A stretch of DNA of 64,000 nucleotides, from assembly GCF_014655715.1 (NCBI RefSeq), contig NZ_BNBM01000001.1, positions 1,139,605 through 1,203,604 on the forward strand, read 5' to 3'. The notes under the pieces are model-generated. The model saw nothing but the letters and a program-made list of their open reading frames with translations. It ran no database searches and had not been told where the DNA came from. Shown here in pieces: positions 1 to 9,786 of this stretch. Source of the DNA: Streptomyces lanatus (GTDB taxonomy: Bacteria; Actinomycetota; Actinomycetes; Streptomycetales; Streptomycetaceae). Both the position numbers and the translations under genes were made by a program. Numbering within the stretch: the first letter of the stretch is position 1; every line of letters begins with the position of its first letter.

Positions 1-2837
1 TCGGCGCCACCGACCAGCACGGCTTCCCGCTGTCGCCGCGCGGACAGGGCGACGCCAAGGTGCTGTACGTCAACCAGTGGAACAACGTCGCCTCGCGGAT
101 CGGGTCGGTCGCGGCCGGCAAGACCGTCGACCGGATTCTCGTGGCGTACGACTCCCCGAAGGGCCCGGCGAAGTTCCGGGGCTGGCTGGACGACATCGCG
201 CTGAAGTCCGTGGCGCCCGAGAAGCCGAAGGCGCACCTGTCCGACTACGCGCTCACCACCCGAGGCACCCTCTCCAGTGGCGGTTTCTCGCGCGGCAACA
301 ACTTCCCGGCGACGGCCGTGCCGCACGGCTTCAACTTCTGGACGCCGGTGACGAACGCGGGCTCGCTGAGCTGGCTGTACGACTACGCCCGCGCGAACAA
401 CGACGACAACCTGCCGACGATCCAGGCGTTCAGCGCCAGCCATGAGCCCAGCCCCTGGATGGGTGACCGGCAGACCTTCCAGGTGATGCCGTCGGCCGCG
501 TCCGGCACCCCGGACACCGGGCGCGAGGCGCGCGAGCTGGCCTTCCGGCACGAGAACGAGACCGCGCGGCCGTACTACTACGGGGTGCGGTTCGAGAACG
601 GCCTGAAGGCCGAGATGGCGCCCACAGACCACGCGGCGGTGCTGCGCTTCAGCTACCCGGGTGACGACGCGAGCGTCGTCTTCGACAATGTGACGGACCA
701 GGCGGGGCTCACGCTCGACAAGGAGAGCGGGACCTTCACCGGCTACTCGGACGTGAAGTCCGGCCTGTCGACCGGGGCGACCCGGCTCTTCATCTACGGC
801 GAGTTCGACAAGCCCGTGACCGACGGGGCCTCCAGCGGGGTGAAGGGGCATCTGCGCTTCGACGCCGGCGACGACCGGACCGTCACGCTCCGCCTCGCCA
901 CCTCCCTCATCAGCGTCGACCAGGCCAAGGACAACCTCCGCCAGGAAGTCGACGGCGCCTCCTTCGACACGGTGAAGTCACGCGCTCAGCGCCAGTGGGA
1001 CAAGATCCTCGGCAAGGTCGAGGTGGAGGGCGCGACACAGGACCAGCTGACCACGCTGTACTCCAGCCTGTACCGGCTGTACCTGTACCCCAACTCCGGC
1101 TTCGAGAAGGTCGGTTCGAAGTACCAGTACGCGTCGCCGTTCTCGCCGATGCCGAACCCGGACACCCCGACGCACACCGGCGCGAAGATCGTCGACGGCA
1201 AGGTGTACGTCAACAACGGCTTCTGGGACACGTACCGGACCACCTGGCCGGCCTACTCGCTCCTCACGCCGAGCCAGGCGGGCGAGATGGTCGACGGCTT
1301 CGTCCAGCAGTACAAGGACGGCGGCTGGACCTCCCGCTGGTCCTCCCCCGGCTATGCCGACCTGATGACCGGCACCTCATCGGACGTCGCCTTCGCGGAC
1401 GCCTACGTCAAGGGCGTCGACTTCGACGCGAAGTCGGCGTACGACGCGGCCGTGAAGAACGCGACCGTCGTCCCCCCGTCGTCCGGCGTGGGCCGCAAGG
1501 GCATGGAGACCTCGCCCTTCCTCGGCTACACCAGCACCGAGACGCACGAGGGCCTGTCGTGGGCGCTGGAGGGCTACCTCAACGACTACGGCATCGCGAA
1601 GATGAGCCAGGCGCTCTACAAGAAGACCGGCGACAAGCGCTACAAGGAGGAGTCGGCGTACTTCCTGAACCGCGCCCAGGACTATGTGAATCTCTTCGAT
1701 GAGAAAGCCGGCTTCTTCCAGGGCCGCGACGCAAAGGGCGACTGGCGCGTCGAGTCCTCGAAGTACGACCCGCGCGTGTGGGGCTACGACTACACCGAGA
1801 CCAATGGGTGGGGGTACGCCTTCACGGCGCCCCAGGACAGCCGGGGCCTCGCCAACCTCTACGGCGGCCGGAGCGGGCTCGGGGACAAGCTGGACGAGTA
1901 CTTCGCCACCCCGGAGACGGCCTCCCCCGACTTCGTCGGCTCCTACGGCGGCGTCATCCATGAGATGACGGAGGCACGGGACGTCCGGATGGGCATGTAC
2001 GGCCACTCCAACCAGGTCGCCCATCACGCGAACTACATGTACAACGCAGCCGGTCAGCCCTGGAAGACGCAGAAGAACGTCCGTGAGGTGCTGTCGCGGC
2101 TGTACGTCGGCAGCGAGATCGGACAGGGCTACCACGGCGACGAGGACAACGGCGAGCAGTCGGCCTGGTACCTGTTCTCCTCCCTCGGCTTCTATCCGCT
2201 GGTGATGGGCAGCGGCGAGTACGCCATCGGCTCGCCCCTGTTCACCAAGGCGACCATCCATCTGGAGAACGGCCGCGAGCTGGTCGTCAAGGCGCCGAAG
2301 AACAGCGCCCGCAATGTGTACGTCCAGGGCCTGAAGGTCAACGGCGTCTCCTGGAAGTCGACTTCACTCCCCCACTCGCTGATCGCGAAGGGCGGGGTCC
2401 TGGAGTTCGACATGGGCTCGAAGCCGTCGTCCTGGGGCACCGGCAAGAACGCCGCGCCCGTGTCCATCACCCAGGACGACAAGGTGCCGACGCCTCGGAC
2501 GGACGTGCTGAAGGGCGACGGCGCGCTGTTCGACAACACCTCGGCGACGGAGGCGGCTGTCACCTCGGTGGACCTGCCGGTGTCCGAGGGCGCCAAGGCC
2601 GTGCAGTACACGCTGACGTCACCGGCCGACCGCACAAAGGCGCCGACCGGCTGGAAGCTCCAGGCGTCGAAGGACGACGGGGCGACCTGGCGGACTCTGG
2701 ACGCGCGCTCCGGGCAGTCCTTCGCATGGGACCGCCAGACACGGGCGTTCTCCGTGGGGTCACCGGGTACGTACGGGAAGTACCGCCTGGTGTTCGACGG
2801 CGAGGCGGTGGTTTCGGAGGTCGAACTGCTCGGCTGA
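1..2837 (+). CDS. GH92 alpha-mannosidase, 5' end outside the window
   Basis: The reading frame is open from base 3 and ends at TGA 2835-2837, so the start and any signal peptide lie upstream of the window. The visible part begins with a beta-sandwich-like segment. The GH92 catalytic region follows, starting near SDYALTTRGTLSSGG, with the signatures WDTYRTTWP, GMYGHSNQ, PWKTQ and GDEDNGEQSAWYLFSSLG; the last carries the acidic residues typical of the catalytic centre. A C-terminal segment of about 100 residues (YTLTSPADRTKAPTGWKLQ, then WRTLD) resembles an F5/8-type carbohydrate-binding domain. GH92 enzymes are calcium-dependent, inverting exo-alpha-mannosidases acting on mannans and N-glycans, usually outside the cell. 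The motif that reads GNEP in many GH92 enzymes (DNEPS in the second GH92 of this window) is GHSNQ here, so this is a different subgroup. The GH67 gene starts 19 bp downstream and is probably co-transcribed. Confidence 0.88.
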   Translation, partial: GATDQHGFPLSPRGQGDAKVLYVNQWNNVASRIGSVAAGKTVDRILVAYDSPKGPAKFRGWLDDIALKSVAPEKPKAHLSDYALTTRGTLSSGGFSRGNNFPATAVPHGFNFWTPVTNAGSLSWLYDYARANNDDNLPTIQAFSASHEPSPWMGDRQTFQVMPSAASGTPDTGREARELAFRHENETARPYYYGVRFENGLKAEMAPTDHAAVLRFSYPGDDASVVFDNVTDQAGLTLDKESGTFTGYSDVKSGLSTGATRLFIYGEFDKPVTDGASSGVKGHLRFDAGDDRTVTLRLATSLISVDQAKDNLRQEVDGASFDTVKSRAQRQWDKILGKVEVEGATQDQLTTLYSSLYRLYLYPNSGFEKVGSKYQYASPFSPMPNPDTPTHTGAKIVDGKVYVNNGFWDTYRTTWPAYSLLTPSQAGEMVDGFVQQYKDGGWTSRWSSPGYADLMTGTSSDVAFADAYVKGVDFDAKSAYDAAVKNATVVPPSSGVGRKGMETSPFLGYTSTETHEGLSWALEGYLNDYGIAKMSQALYKKTGDKRYKEESAYFLNRAQDYVNLFDEKAGFFQGRDAKGDWRVESSKYDPRVWGYDYTETNGWGYAFTAPQDSRGLANLYGGRSGLGDKLDEYFATPETASPDFVGSYGGVIHEMTEARDVRMGMYGHSNQVAHHANYMYNAAGQPWKTQKNVREVLSRLYVGSEIGQGYHGDEDNGEQSAWYLFSSLGFYPLVMGSGEYAIGSPLFTKATIHLENGRELVVKAPKNSARNVYVQGLKVNGVSWKSTSLPHSLIAKGGVLEFDMGSKPSSWGTGKNAAPVSITQDDKVPTPRTDVLKGDGALFDNTSATEAAVTSVDLPVSEGAKAVQYTLTSPADRTKAPTGWKLQASKDDGATWRTLDARSGQSFAWDRQTRAFSVGSPGTYGKYRLVFDGEAVVSEVELLG

Positions 2838-2856
2838 ACAAGGGAGTTGGGGTCTC

Positions 2857-4800
2857 ATGCAGGGTGTCGATCCGGCTTGGCTGCCGGACAGGGCGTTCCG
2901 GCCGATCGGCACCCGGCGGACCTTGATCCGTGGCACGGGTCCACTGGTGGACACCGTGCACGGCGAAGTGGCAAGAGCCTGTGAGCAGTTCGGGGGCCGC
3001 GTCGAGCGCGACGCGGCCCCCGAGCCGTTCGACCTCGTACTGGAGCTGACCGGCGACGACTCCTCGGAGGCCTTCACCTACGAGCGGGAGGGCGGTCGTA
3101 CGACGGTGACGGCGTCCGGCGGACCCGGCCTGCTGTACGGCCTCTTCCACGTCGTACGGCTCGGAGAGGCGGCGTTCCAGGGCTCGCACGGGCGTGTGGA
3201 GCACCGGCCCGAGCTTGCGCTGCGCATGCTCGACCACTGGGACAACGTGGCCGTGCACCCGGTGATGGGGCAGGTGGAGCGCGGATACGCCGGCGGATCG
3301 CTGTTCTGGTCGGACGGCCGGGCGCGCGGCGACATGGACCGGATCCGGGCGTACGGCAGGCTGCTCGCCGCCTGTGGGATCAATGCCGTGGCCGTGAACA
3401 ACGTCAATGTGCACGAGGCCGAGGCCCACCTGCTGACCGACCGGATCGGTGAGGTCGCCGACATCGCAAGGGAGTTGCGGCCGTACGGCATCCGGGTCCA
3501 TCTGTCGGTGACCTTCGCGGCGCCCATGGTCCTTGGCGGGCTGGCGACGGCCGATCCGCTGGACGAGGGCGTGCGCGGCTGGTGGGCGGAGACGACCTCA
3601 CGCGTGTACGAGGCCATCCCCGACTTCGGCGGGTATGTCGTCAAGGCCGACTCCGAGGGACAGCCGGGGCCGTTCGCGTACGGCCGGAGTCACGCGGACG
3701 GCGCGAACGTGCTGGCCGCGGCGCTGGAGCCGTTCGATGGCACGGTGCATTGGCGGGCGTTCGTGTACGACCATCGCCAGGACTGGCGGGACCGGACGAC
3801 GGACCGGGCGCGGGCCGCGTACGACCATTTCGTGCCGCTGGACGGGCAGTTCGCGGCCAATGCCGTGCTCCAGGTGAAGCACGGGCCCATGGACTTCCAG
3901 GTACGGGAGCCGGTCTCGCCGCTCATCGGTGCCATGCCGCGCACCCGGCTCGCGGTGGAGATGCAGGCCACGCAGGAGTACACCGGGCAGCAGCGGCACG
4001 TGTGCTGGCTGGGACCGATGTGGAGCGAGGTGCTGCGGTTCCGGCCGGAAGAGGGCGCGTCCGTGGGGCAGTTGGCGCGTGGCGGGCTCGTCGCCGTGTC
4101 GAACGTCGGCGACGACCCGTTCTGGACCGGGCATCCGCTGGCCCAGGCGAACCTGTACACCTTCGGGCGGCTCGCCTGGCAGCCGGACGCGGTTCCGGGG
4201 CGCATCCTCGACGAATGGATCGGGCTCACCTTCGAGGCCGACGCGGCGGCCGGGGTGCGCGTGGTGCTCGACGGTTCATGGCGGACGTACGAGAAGTACA
4301 CGGCACCGCTCGGGGTCGGCTGGATGGTGCAGCCCGGCCACCACTACGGGCCGAGCGTGGACGGCTACGAGTACAGCCCCTGGGGCACCTACCACTTCGC
4401 CGACCGCGACGGCATCGGCGTCGACCGGACCGTGGCGACCGGCACCGGATACGCCGGCCAGTACGCCAAGCCATGGTCCGAGGTGTATGAATCACCCACC
4501 TCCTGCCCCGACGAGCTGCTGCTGTTCTTCCACCACGTGTTGTACGACCACGTCCTCCACAGCGGGAAGACGGTGATCCAGCACATGTACGACACGCACT
4601 TCGAGGGCGTGGAGGAGGTGGAGGCGGCTCAGCGGGTGTGGCAGGGGCTGGCGGGCCTCGTGGCCCCGGCGCGCCACGCGCGGGTCGCCGAGCGCTACGA
4701 GGAGCAGCTCCGCAGTGCCCGCGAATGGCGCGATCAGATCAACAGCTACTTTCTGCGCAAGTCGGGTGTGGCCGACGCACATGGGCGCCGCATCCACTGA
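2857..4800 (+). CDS. aguA: GH67 alpha-glucuronidase
   Basis: This 647-residue protein matches GH67 along its length. There is an N-terminal beta domain, then a TIM barrel with RMLDHWDN, GINAVAVNNVN and KADSEGQPGP (the Glu is the expected general acid), and the pair QVKHGPMDFQVREP and ATQEYTGQQRH that holds the acidic residues expected to activate water. No signal peptide is visible, so the enzyme is likely cytoplasmic. GH67 removes 4-O-methylglucuronic acid from the non-reducing end of xylo-oligosaccharides (aldouronates) after import. The start is ATG preceded by AAGGGAG. It follows the GH92 gene by 19 bp, and the lipoprotein/permease operon nearby has the family type found in aldouronate utilisation loci. 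The substrate is known for the family; the import link is inferred. Confidence 0.93.
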   Translation: MQGVDPAWLPDRAFRPIGTRRTLIRGTGPLVDTVHGEVARACEQFGGRVERDAAPEPFDLVLELTGDDSSEAFTYEREGGRTTVTASGGPGLLYGLFHVVRLGEAAFQGSHGRVEHRPELALRMLDHWDNVAVHPVMGQVERGYAGGSLFWSDGRARGDMDRIRAYGRLLAACGINAVAVNNVNVHEAEAHLLTDRIGEVADIARELRPYGIRVHLSVTFAAPMVLGGLATADPLDEGVRGWWAETTSRVYEAIPDFGGYVVKADSEGQPGPFAYGRSHADGANVLAAALEPFDGTVHWRAFVYDHRQDWRDRTTDRARAAYDHFVPLDGQFAANAVLQVKHGPMDFQVREPVSPLIGAMPRTRLAVEMQATQEYTGQQRHVCWLGPMWSEVLRFRPEEGASVGQLARGGLVAVSNVGDDPFWTGHPLAQANLYTFGRLAWQPDAVPGRILDEWIGLTFEADAAAGVRVVLDGSWRTYEKYTAPLGVGWMVQPGHHYGPSVDGYEYSPWGTYHFADRDGIGVDRTVATGTGYAGQYAKPWSEVYESPTSCPDELLLFFHHVLYDHVLHSGKTVIQHMYDTHFEGVEEVEAAQRVWQGLAGLVAPARHARVAERYEEQLRSAREWRDQINSYFLRKSGVADAHGRRIH

Positions 4801-4819
4801 AGCTCGCAGCCACGGGGCC

Positions 4820-5398
4820 TCACGGGGTCCACGTAGGTTGCGGTACGGCTCCGTCCTGCCAGCGGTAGAGGTCGCGCAGCAGGGAAATCTCGGCGCCGTG
4901 ATGGATCAGTTCCCTGTTGACGTGCAGGACCCTGTTCTCCATGGGAAACCGCTCGGGACCCACCGTGGGCGGATTCTCCAGGTCGGCGTCCGAGAGTGCG
5001 CGGACCCCCGCGTTCCATGTCCCATACATCTCATCGAGCTGTTTCAGCGCCTCGTCAGCCGTCCCCGCGTAGGCGAATGTCTCGGAGTCGACGTCCTGGC
5101 CGCCGAAGTACCATCCGACCCGATAGCCCAGGCACGAGACGATGATGTGCGCCAGCCGCCAGGCAACCGTGGTCACGGGTGCCGGCGCCGGCACCGTGTC
5201 GGGGGACGCGGAGTCCATCGTCCACTCCCCCGAACCTGCCGACATCGGTGCGCCCGACATGCCACGTGGGCGGATGCTCCAGCAGCCGGGCACCGGCTCC
5301 CAGAAGTACTCCTCATCGGTAAGACCCTCCAGCCGCGGCCGCAGGTTCTTGCGCCAGTACCAGTCCAACTGCTCCGCGAGCCGCTCGCTTCTTGTCAT
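4820..5398 (-). CDS. DinB-like metal-binding protein
   Basis: A 192-residue protein of the DinB/YfiT-like four-helix fold. It has a His in WRLAHIIVS and the late helix HVNRELIHHGAEISLLRDLY, which supplies the usual three-His metal site. Family members include mycothiol- or bacillithiol-dependent transferases and many proteins of unknown function. Its ATG overlaps the TGA of the upstream GH42 gene by four bases (5395-5398), so it is translated as the last gene of the sugar-uptake operon. What it does there is unknown; cofactor-dependent detoxification would be a guess. It ends 19 bp from the convergent GH67 gene. Confidence 0.75.
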   Translation of the reverse strand: MTRSERLAEQLDWYWRKNLRPRLEGLTDEEYFWEPVPGCWSIRPRGMSGAPMSAGSGEWTMDSASPDTVPAPAPVTTVAWRLAHIIVSCLGYRVGWYFGGQDVDSETFAYAGTADEALKQLDEMYGTWNAGVRALSDADLENPPTVGPERFPMENRVLHVNRELIHHGAEISLLRDLYRWQDGAVPQPTWTP

Positions 5399-7434
5399 TT
5401 CCGCACACTACAAACAACGGAGACCTGAATCCGGAGGATGGCTGTGCCCATCGGGTCGAGGTCCAGGGGTTCCCCCTCCTCGATCCGCTTTCCGGTGAGC
5501 AGGTCGGTGGCGGTGGTGTGGGCGGTCAGGTGGGCCGGGTCGGGGGCGTGGTTGAGGAGGAAGAGGAGGCGGGTGCCGTCGGGGGCGACGCGGGTCGCGG
5601 TCTCGACGGTCGGGTGGTCGGCGTAGGGGCCGATCAGGTCGTGGCGGGCCAGGATGCGGCGGATGATCCGGTCGACGCCGGGCTGGTCGAGGGCGGTGGC
5701 GACGTACCAGCCCTCGCCGTCGCCGTACTCGTGCCGGGTCACGGCCGGGGTGCCCGCGTAGAAGTCGGTGCCGTAGGTGGCGACGGTCTCGGCGCCGCGC
5801 GGCTGCACGATCTCGAAGACAAGGCGGGCCTCCGAGTCCAGCTCCGGGACGGGCTGGGCGAACTCCGGCTGCCGGGCGTCCCATTCGTCGACGCGGACGC
5901 CCATGAGCGGGGCCAGCGGACCGGGGACGTCGGTGAGAAAGGCTCGGTCGTGTTCGTCCACACGGCCGGAGAGGAAGGTCGTCAGGACCGTGCCGCCGCG
6001 TGCTGCCACGGCCTCCAGGCGCTGCGCCAGGTCCCCCTTGACCATGTGCAGGACCGGCGCGAGGACCACGTCGTACGCCGTGAGGTCGGCCGTGACCGGA
6101 ACGACGTCCACGTCGGCGCCGGCCTCGCGGGCGGCCCGGTAGTAGGCGTGGACCACTTCCTGGTACTTGACCAGCCGGGACGGGCCATCGGAGATCTCCA
6201 GGGCCCACCAGCTGTCCCAGTCGAAGAGGAGGGCGGTGCGGGCGGGAGTGCGGGCGCCGAGGGTCGCGTCGCCGAGGGTCTCCAATTCCCGCCCCAGATC
6301 GGCCACTTCACCAAACACCCGGGTGTCGTCACGACCGGCATGGCCGATCACCGCGCCGTGGTACTTCTCGCAGGCGCCGCGCGAGGCACGCATCTGGAAG
6401 TACAGGGCTGCGTCGGCGCCATGGGCGATGGCCTGGAAGGTGGCGAGCCTCAACTCCCCCGGTCTGCGCAGGGGGTTGACGTCGCGGCAGGCCGTCGTGG
6501 ACGGGGTCTGTTCCATCAGCCAGAAGGGGGCGCCGTCCTTGAGGCCGCGCATCAGGTCGTGGGCGAGGGCGGGCCAGGTGGGCGGGGCGTCGAGGGGCGG
6601 GTAGCTGTCCCAGGAGGCGAAGTCGAGGTGGGGCGCCCAGCGGTGGTAGTCGAGGGGGCGAAACATGCCCATGAAATTGGTGGTGACGGGCGTGTCCTGG
6701 TCATGGGCGCGGATCACCTCCTTCTCGGCGAGGAAGCAGCCGAGGAGGGCGTCGGTGGTGAAGCGGAGGTAGTCGAGCGTGATGCCCTGGAAGGCGGTGT
6801 GGTCGGGGCCCCGCCAGTGCTCGGTGAGGGCGTTCGGCGGCTCGATCTCGGCGAAGTCGGTGTAGCGGTGGGACCAGAAGGTCGTCCACCAGGCGTCGTT
6901 GAGAGCGTCGAGGCCGCCGTACCGGTCCCGGAGCCACTCCCGGAAAGCCTCGGCGCACAGGTCGCAGTAACAGGCTCCGCCGTACTCGTTGTTGATGTGC
7001 CAGGCGAGCAGCGCCGGATGGTCCGCGTAGCGCTCGGCGAGCCGGGCCGCCATCGCCGTGGCGTGGTCGCGGTACGCCGGTGAGCTGGGGCAGAAGTTGT
7101 GGCGCTGGCCGTAGCGGTGGCGACGGCCCTCGAAGTCGGTGCGGGTGACGTCCGGGTGCCGTTTCGCGAGCCAGGGCGGGAGGGCGGCCGTACCGGTGGC
7201 CAGGCAGATCTGGCGCCCCTCAGCGGCGGCTCGGTCCAGGATGCGGTCCAGGACCGTGAAGTCGTAGGTGTCGGGGGCGGGTTGGGTCAGGGACCAGGAG
7301 AAGACGCCGACGGTGAGGGTGTCGATTCCGGCCCGCGTGAACAGCCGGTGGTCCTCGTCCCAGGTGTCCTCCGGCCACTGCTCGGGGTTGTAGTCGCCGC
7401 CGTACGGGATCTTCGGGGTGCGCGGCGCGCTCAT
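5395..7434 (-). CDS. GH42 beta-galactosidase
   Basis: A 679-residue GH42 enzyme. The N-terminal IPYGGDYNPEQWPEDTW is the family signature. WHINNEYGG holds the acid/base Glu and FWLMEQTPST the nucleophile Glu. NFCPSS together with CYCDLC gives the four-Cys zinc site of thermostable-type GH42 proteins. A trimerisation (glutamine-amidotransferase-like) domain and a short C-terminal beta domain follow. There is no signal peptide, so it should hydrolyse imported galactosides; some family members act on alpha-L-arabinopyranosides. The ATG at 7434 overlaps the stop of the DUF624 gene (ATGA). A longer open frame continues upstream, but the protein similarity begins at this ATG. It lies in the operon permease-permease-lipoprotein-DUF624-GH42-DinB. 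Confidence 0.93.
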   Translation of the reverse strand: MSAPRTPKIPYGGDYNPEQWPEDTWDEDHRLFTRAGIDTLTVGVFSWSLTQPAPDTYDFTVLDRILDRAAAEGRQICLATGTAALPPWLAKRHPDVTRTDFEGRRHRYGQRHNFCPSSPAYRDHATAMAARLAERYADHPALLAWHINNEYGGACYCDLCAEAFREWLRDRYGGLDALNDAWWTTFWSHRYTDFAEIEPPNALTEHWRGPDHTAFQGITLDYLRFTTDALLGCFLAEKEVIRAHDQDTPVTTNFMGMFRPLDYHRWAPHLDFASWDSYPPLDAPPTWPALAHDLMRGLKDGAPFWLMEQTPSTTACRDVNPLRRPGELRLATFQAIAHGADAALYFQMRASRGACEKYHGAVIGHAGRDDTRVFGEVADLGRELETLGDATLGARTPARTALLFDWDSWWALEISDGPSRLVKYQEVVHAYYRAAREAGADVDVVPVTADLTAYDVVLAPVLHMVKGDLAQRLEAVAARGGTVLTTFLSGRVDEHDRAFLTDVPGPLAPLMGVRVDEWDARQPEFAQPVPELDSEARLVFEIVQPRGAETVATYGTDFYAGTPAVTRHEYGDGEGWYVATALDQPGVDRIIRRILARHDLIGPYADHPTVETATRVAPDGTRLLFLLNHAPDPAHLTAHTTATDLLTGKRIEEGEPLDLDPMGTAILRIQVSVVCSVRK

Positions 7435-8117
7435 GCCGTGAAGTCCTCCTGGGTCTCGGCGATCACCGGGCGGCCGCTGTGCAGCAGGGAGAGCAGCAGT
7501 GGGGCGGCCAGCAGGGCGGGCAGGGCCTCGGTCAGCAGGGCGGTCGACGCGGCCACCAGCACCAGCAGGGAGGCGGCGCCGAGGGTGGCGCGGGTGTGCC
7601 GGAAGAGGAAGTAGCCGGCTAGGCGGGCGGTGTCGCGGGCGCGGAAGGTGAAGAGGGAGGTGAGGAGCAGGGCGTGTGCGCCCCAGAGGAGGGAGGCGGC
7701 GCCGATCGCGGCGAGCAGCAGGGCCCACCAGGCGGGCAGGCCGGTGGCGGAGAAATGGGTCAGGGTGAAGGCGATGACCGTCAGCCAGGCGAGCAGCGGG
7801 GTCCAGAGCTTCAGGGCCGGGAGGGCGTTGAGCCGCCAGCCGCGCGCGTAGGCGCGGGCCGGGTGGAGGTCGGTGAGGTCGGCGGTGCGGTGGTGGAGGG
7901 CGTAGAGCGCGGCGGACAGGGCCGGTCCGAGGGGCAGGAGGCATACGGCGGCCAGGGGCAGGTTGGCCGGGTCGGGGGCGAGGAGGAGCAGGCCGGCCAG
8001 GCCGGGTGAGGCGGCCAGGAGCAGCAGGGCCTCGATGGTGACCAGGGTGTGGATCAGGGCGGCGGCGCGGGAGAGGGGGCCTGCGCCGAAGCCGGCCGTG
8101 GGGGCGCCGCTGCTCAC
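7431..8117 (-). CDS. DUF624 (YesL-type) membrane protein
   Basis: The protein has 228 residues, starting at a GTG that overlaps the stop of the binding-protein gene as GTGA. At least five hydrophobic segments are visible, for example around LLLLAASPGLAGLLLLA and LWTPLLAWLTVIAFTL, so it is an integral membrane protein. Similar YesL/DUF624 proteins are encoded beside LplB/YtcP-type sugar importers and are suspected accessory factors of them, but the biochemical role is unknown. Stop-start overlaps on both sides (8114-8117 and 7431-7434) indicate tight coupling with the lipoprotein and the GH42 enzyme. Confidence 0.75.
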   Translation of the reverse strand: MSSGAPTAGFGAGPLSRAAALIHTLVTIEALLLLAASPGLAGLLLLAPDPANLPLAAVCLLPLGPALSAALYALHHRTADLTDLHPARAYARGWRLNALPALKLWTPLLAWLTVIAFTLTHFSATGLPAWWALLLAAIGAASLLWGAHALLLTSLFTFRARDTARLAGYFLFRHTRATLGAASLLVLVAASTALLTEALPALLAAPLLLSLLHSGRPVIAETQEDFTA

Positions 8118-9772
8118 CCCTTCTCCTGCTTGAAGCGGTCGTACGCCTTGTTGTGCAGGTCGATGAGCTGGTCCATGTTCTTGGCCTTCAGTTCGGTGAC
8201 GAAGGCGTCCCACTCGGACATCGGGCGCTTGCCGAGGACGAATTTGAGGGTGTTCTGGATGGTGTGGTCCTTGAGCGGGGTGTCCCAGAGGGTGGCCTGT
8301 TCCTGCTCCATGGACTGGAGGGGGTGGGCGGGGTCGACGGGGAGCTGTTCACGCTGGGCCATGGCGTCCTGGAACTTCTTCTCGTCCGGGCTGAAGTTGG
8401 AGGAGACCAGGGCCCAGCTGCCGCCGTAGGTGAAGACGCCGTTGAAGAAGCCGTAGTCCTTCTGGAGGTCCTTCGGGGCGTCCGGGTCGGAGCCCATGAG
8501 GGAGATGCCGGGCTTCAGCTTGTAGGTGTCGCCGGACTGGGTGTAGGTGACGCCCTGGACGCCCCATTTGCAGAGCTTCTGGCCCTCGTCGGAGTACCAG
8601 AGCCAGTCCACGAACTGCATCATCGCGACGAAGGAGTCGCTCTTGAGGGCCTTGCTGGAAATCATGACGCCGTTCTCCAGCCGGATTCCGCCGAGAACGA
8701 CGGGGCCCGCCGGGCCGAGCGGCACCGGCACCATGTCGATTTCGGCACCCTTGACCTGCTTCTGCAGGTTGAAGCGGTAGTTCTGGACCAGTTCCTGCGG
8801 ATTGGCGCTGATGACGTAGGACTTCTCGGCGAGCAGCTTCTGCAGCGCCTGGTCGTCCTGCTGGGTGAAGCTCTCCGGGTCGAGCAGTTTCTCGGCGACG
8901 ATCTTTCTCAGGTATTCGACCATCTGGCGGTAACCGTCAAGGGTGGCCGTGAAGACGAACTTCCCCGCCTTCGTGTCGAAGCTGATGTTGTCGTACGTCC
9001 AGCCCGCCTTCACCCCGTACGCCTGCCCGAGATAGCTGAACAACGCGCCGCACGGGAAAGGGGTGTTGGTGCTCCAGCGGTCCGTCCAGGGGTATTTGTT
9101 CGGGTACTCGGCCTTGAGTGCCTTCAGTACGTCGTACACCTCGTCCCAGGTGGTGGGCAGGGTGAGGCCGAGCTTGTCGAGGACGTCCGTGCGGAAGGAC
9201 AGCGAGTAGTAGGGCTTGGGCTTCTCGTGGAGGCCGGGCAGCAGGTAGTACTTGCCGTCGGACTGGCGGATGGAGTCGAGCTCGGGCTCAAGCCGCCATC
9301 TCTTCACCTTGTCCTGGTAGTTGGGCATGAGGTGGACGTAGTCGCTGACCGGGAGGATCGCGCCGGACGACACGAAGGCGACCTCGGAGGGGTGATACGT
9401 CTTGGGGATCAGGAAGGGGGCGTCGCCCGCTCCGATGAGGACGCTGCGCTTCTTCTCGTAGTCGACGAGGGGTACGTCGACGGGCTTGAGGGTGATTCCG
9501 GTGCGCTTGGTGACCTCCTTCCAGAACAGCCAGTCGGCCTTCATCGGATAGACCGGGTTGTTGTTGTGCAGCAGCGAGAGGGAGAGCGGCTTCGCGGCCT
9601 TGAACTGCTGACCCGCGCGGTACTCCTTCATCGCGCCGTTCTGTTTCTTCGACAGGTCCTTGGAATCGCCGCCGTCATCGCCGCTGCCGCAGCCGGTGAG
9701 GGTGGCGAGACCGATGAATCCGGCGGCGGAGAGTATCTGGCGGCGCGACAGTTGTCCTGGGTTCTTCTTCAT
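8114..9772 (-). CDS. Extracellular solute-binding lipoprotein (LplA/YtcQ type)
   Basis: A 552-residue ABC-importer binding protein. The N-terminus has twin arginines (SRRQIL), a hydrophobic stretch and the lipobox LTGC with Cys28, so it is probably a Tat-exported lipoprotein anchored on the outer face of the membrane. The rest is a large oligosaccharide-binding fold with many Trp/Tyr residues. The start is ATG at 9772, preceded by AAGGGAG. It follows the two permease genes and precedes DUF624. The ligand is unknown; the nearby GH67 and CE7 genes point to aldouronates or other xylo-oligosaccharides, while the coupled GH42 leaves galactosides possible. No ATPase gene is present, as usual in Streptomyces, where one shared MsmK-type ATPase serves many importers. 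Confidence 0.88.
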   Translation of the reverse strand: MKKNPGQLSRRQILSAAGFIGLATLTGCGSGDDGGDSKDLSKKQNGAMKEYRAGQQFKAAKPLSLSLLHNNNPVYPMKADWLFWKEVTKRTGITLKPVDVPLVDYEKKRSVLIGAGDAPFLIPKTYHPSEVAFVSSGAILPVSDYVHLMPNYQDKVKRWRLEPELDSIRQSDGKYYLLPGLHEKPKPYYSLSFRTDVLDKLGLTLPTTWDEVYDVLKALKAEYPNKYPWTDRWSTNTPFPCGALFSYLGQAYGVKAGWTYDNISFDTKAGKFVFTATLDGYRQMVEYLRKIVAEKLLDPESFTQQDDQALQKLLAEKSYVISANPQELVQNYRFNLQKQVKGAEIDMVPVPLGPAGPVVLGGIRLENGVMISSKALKSDSFVAMMQFVDWLWYSDEGQKLCKWGVQGVTYTQSGDTYKLKPGISLMGSDPDAPKDLQKDYGFFNGVFTYGGSWALVSSNFSPDEKKFQDAMAQREQLPVDPAHPLQSMEQEQATLWDTPLKDHTIQNTLKFVLGKRPMSEWDAFVTELKAKNMDQLIDLHNKAYDRFKQEKG

Positions 9773-9786
9773 GCATAGCTCCCTTG

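Noticed and set aside
5392..7083. Long plus-strand frame opposite the GH42 gene
   Set aside because: Gly/Val-rich translation with no domain; the opposite strand has all GH42 catalytic motifs.
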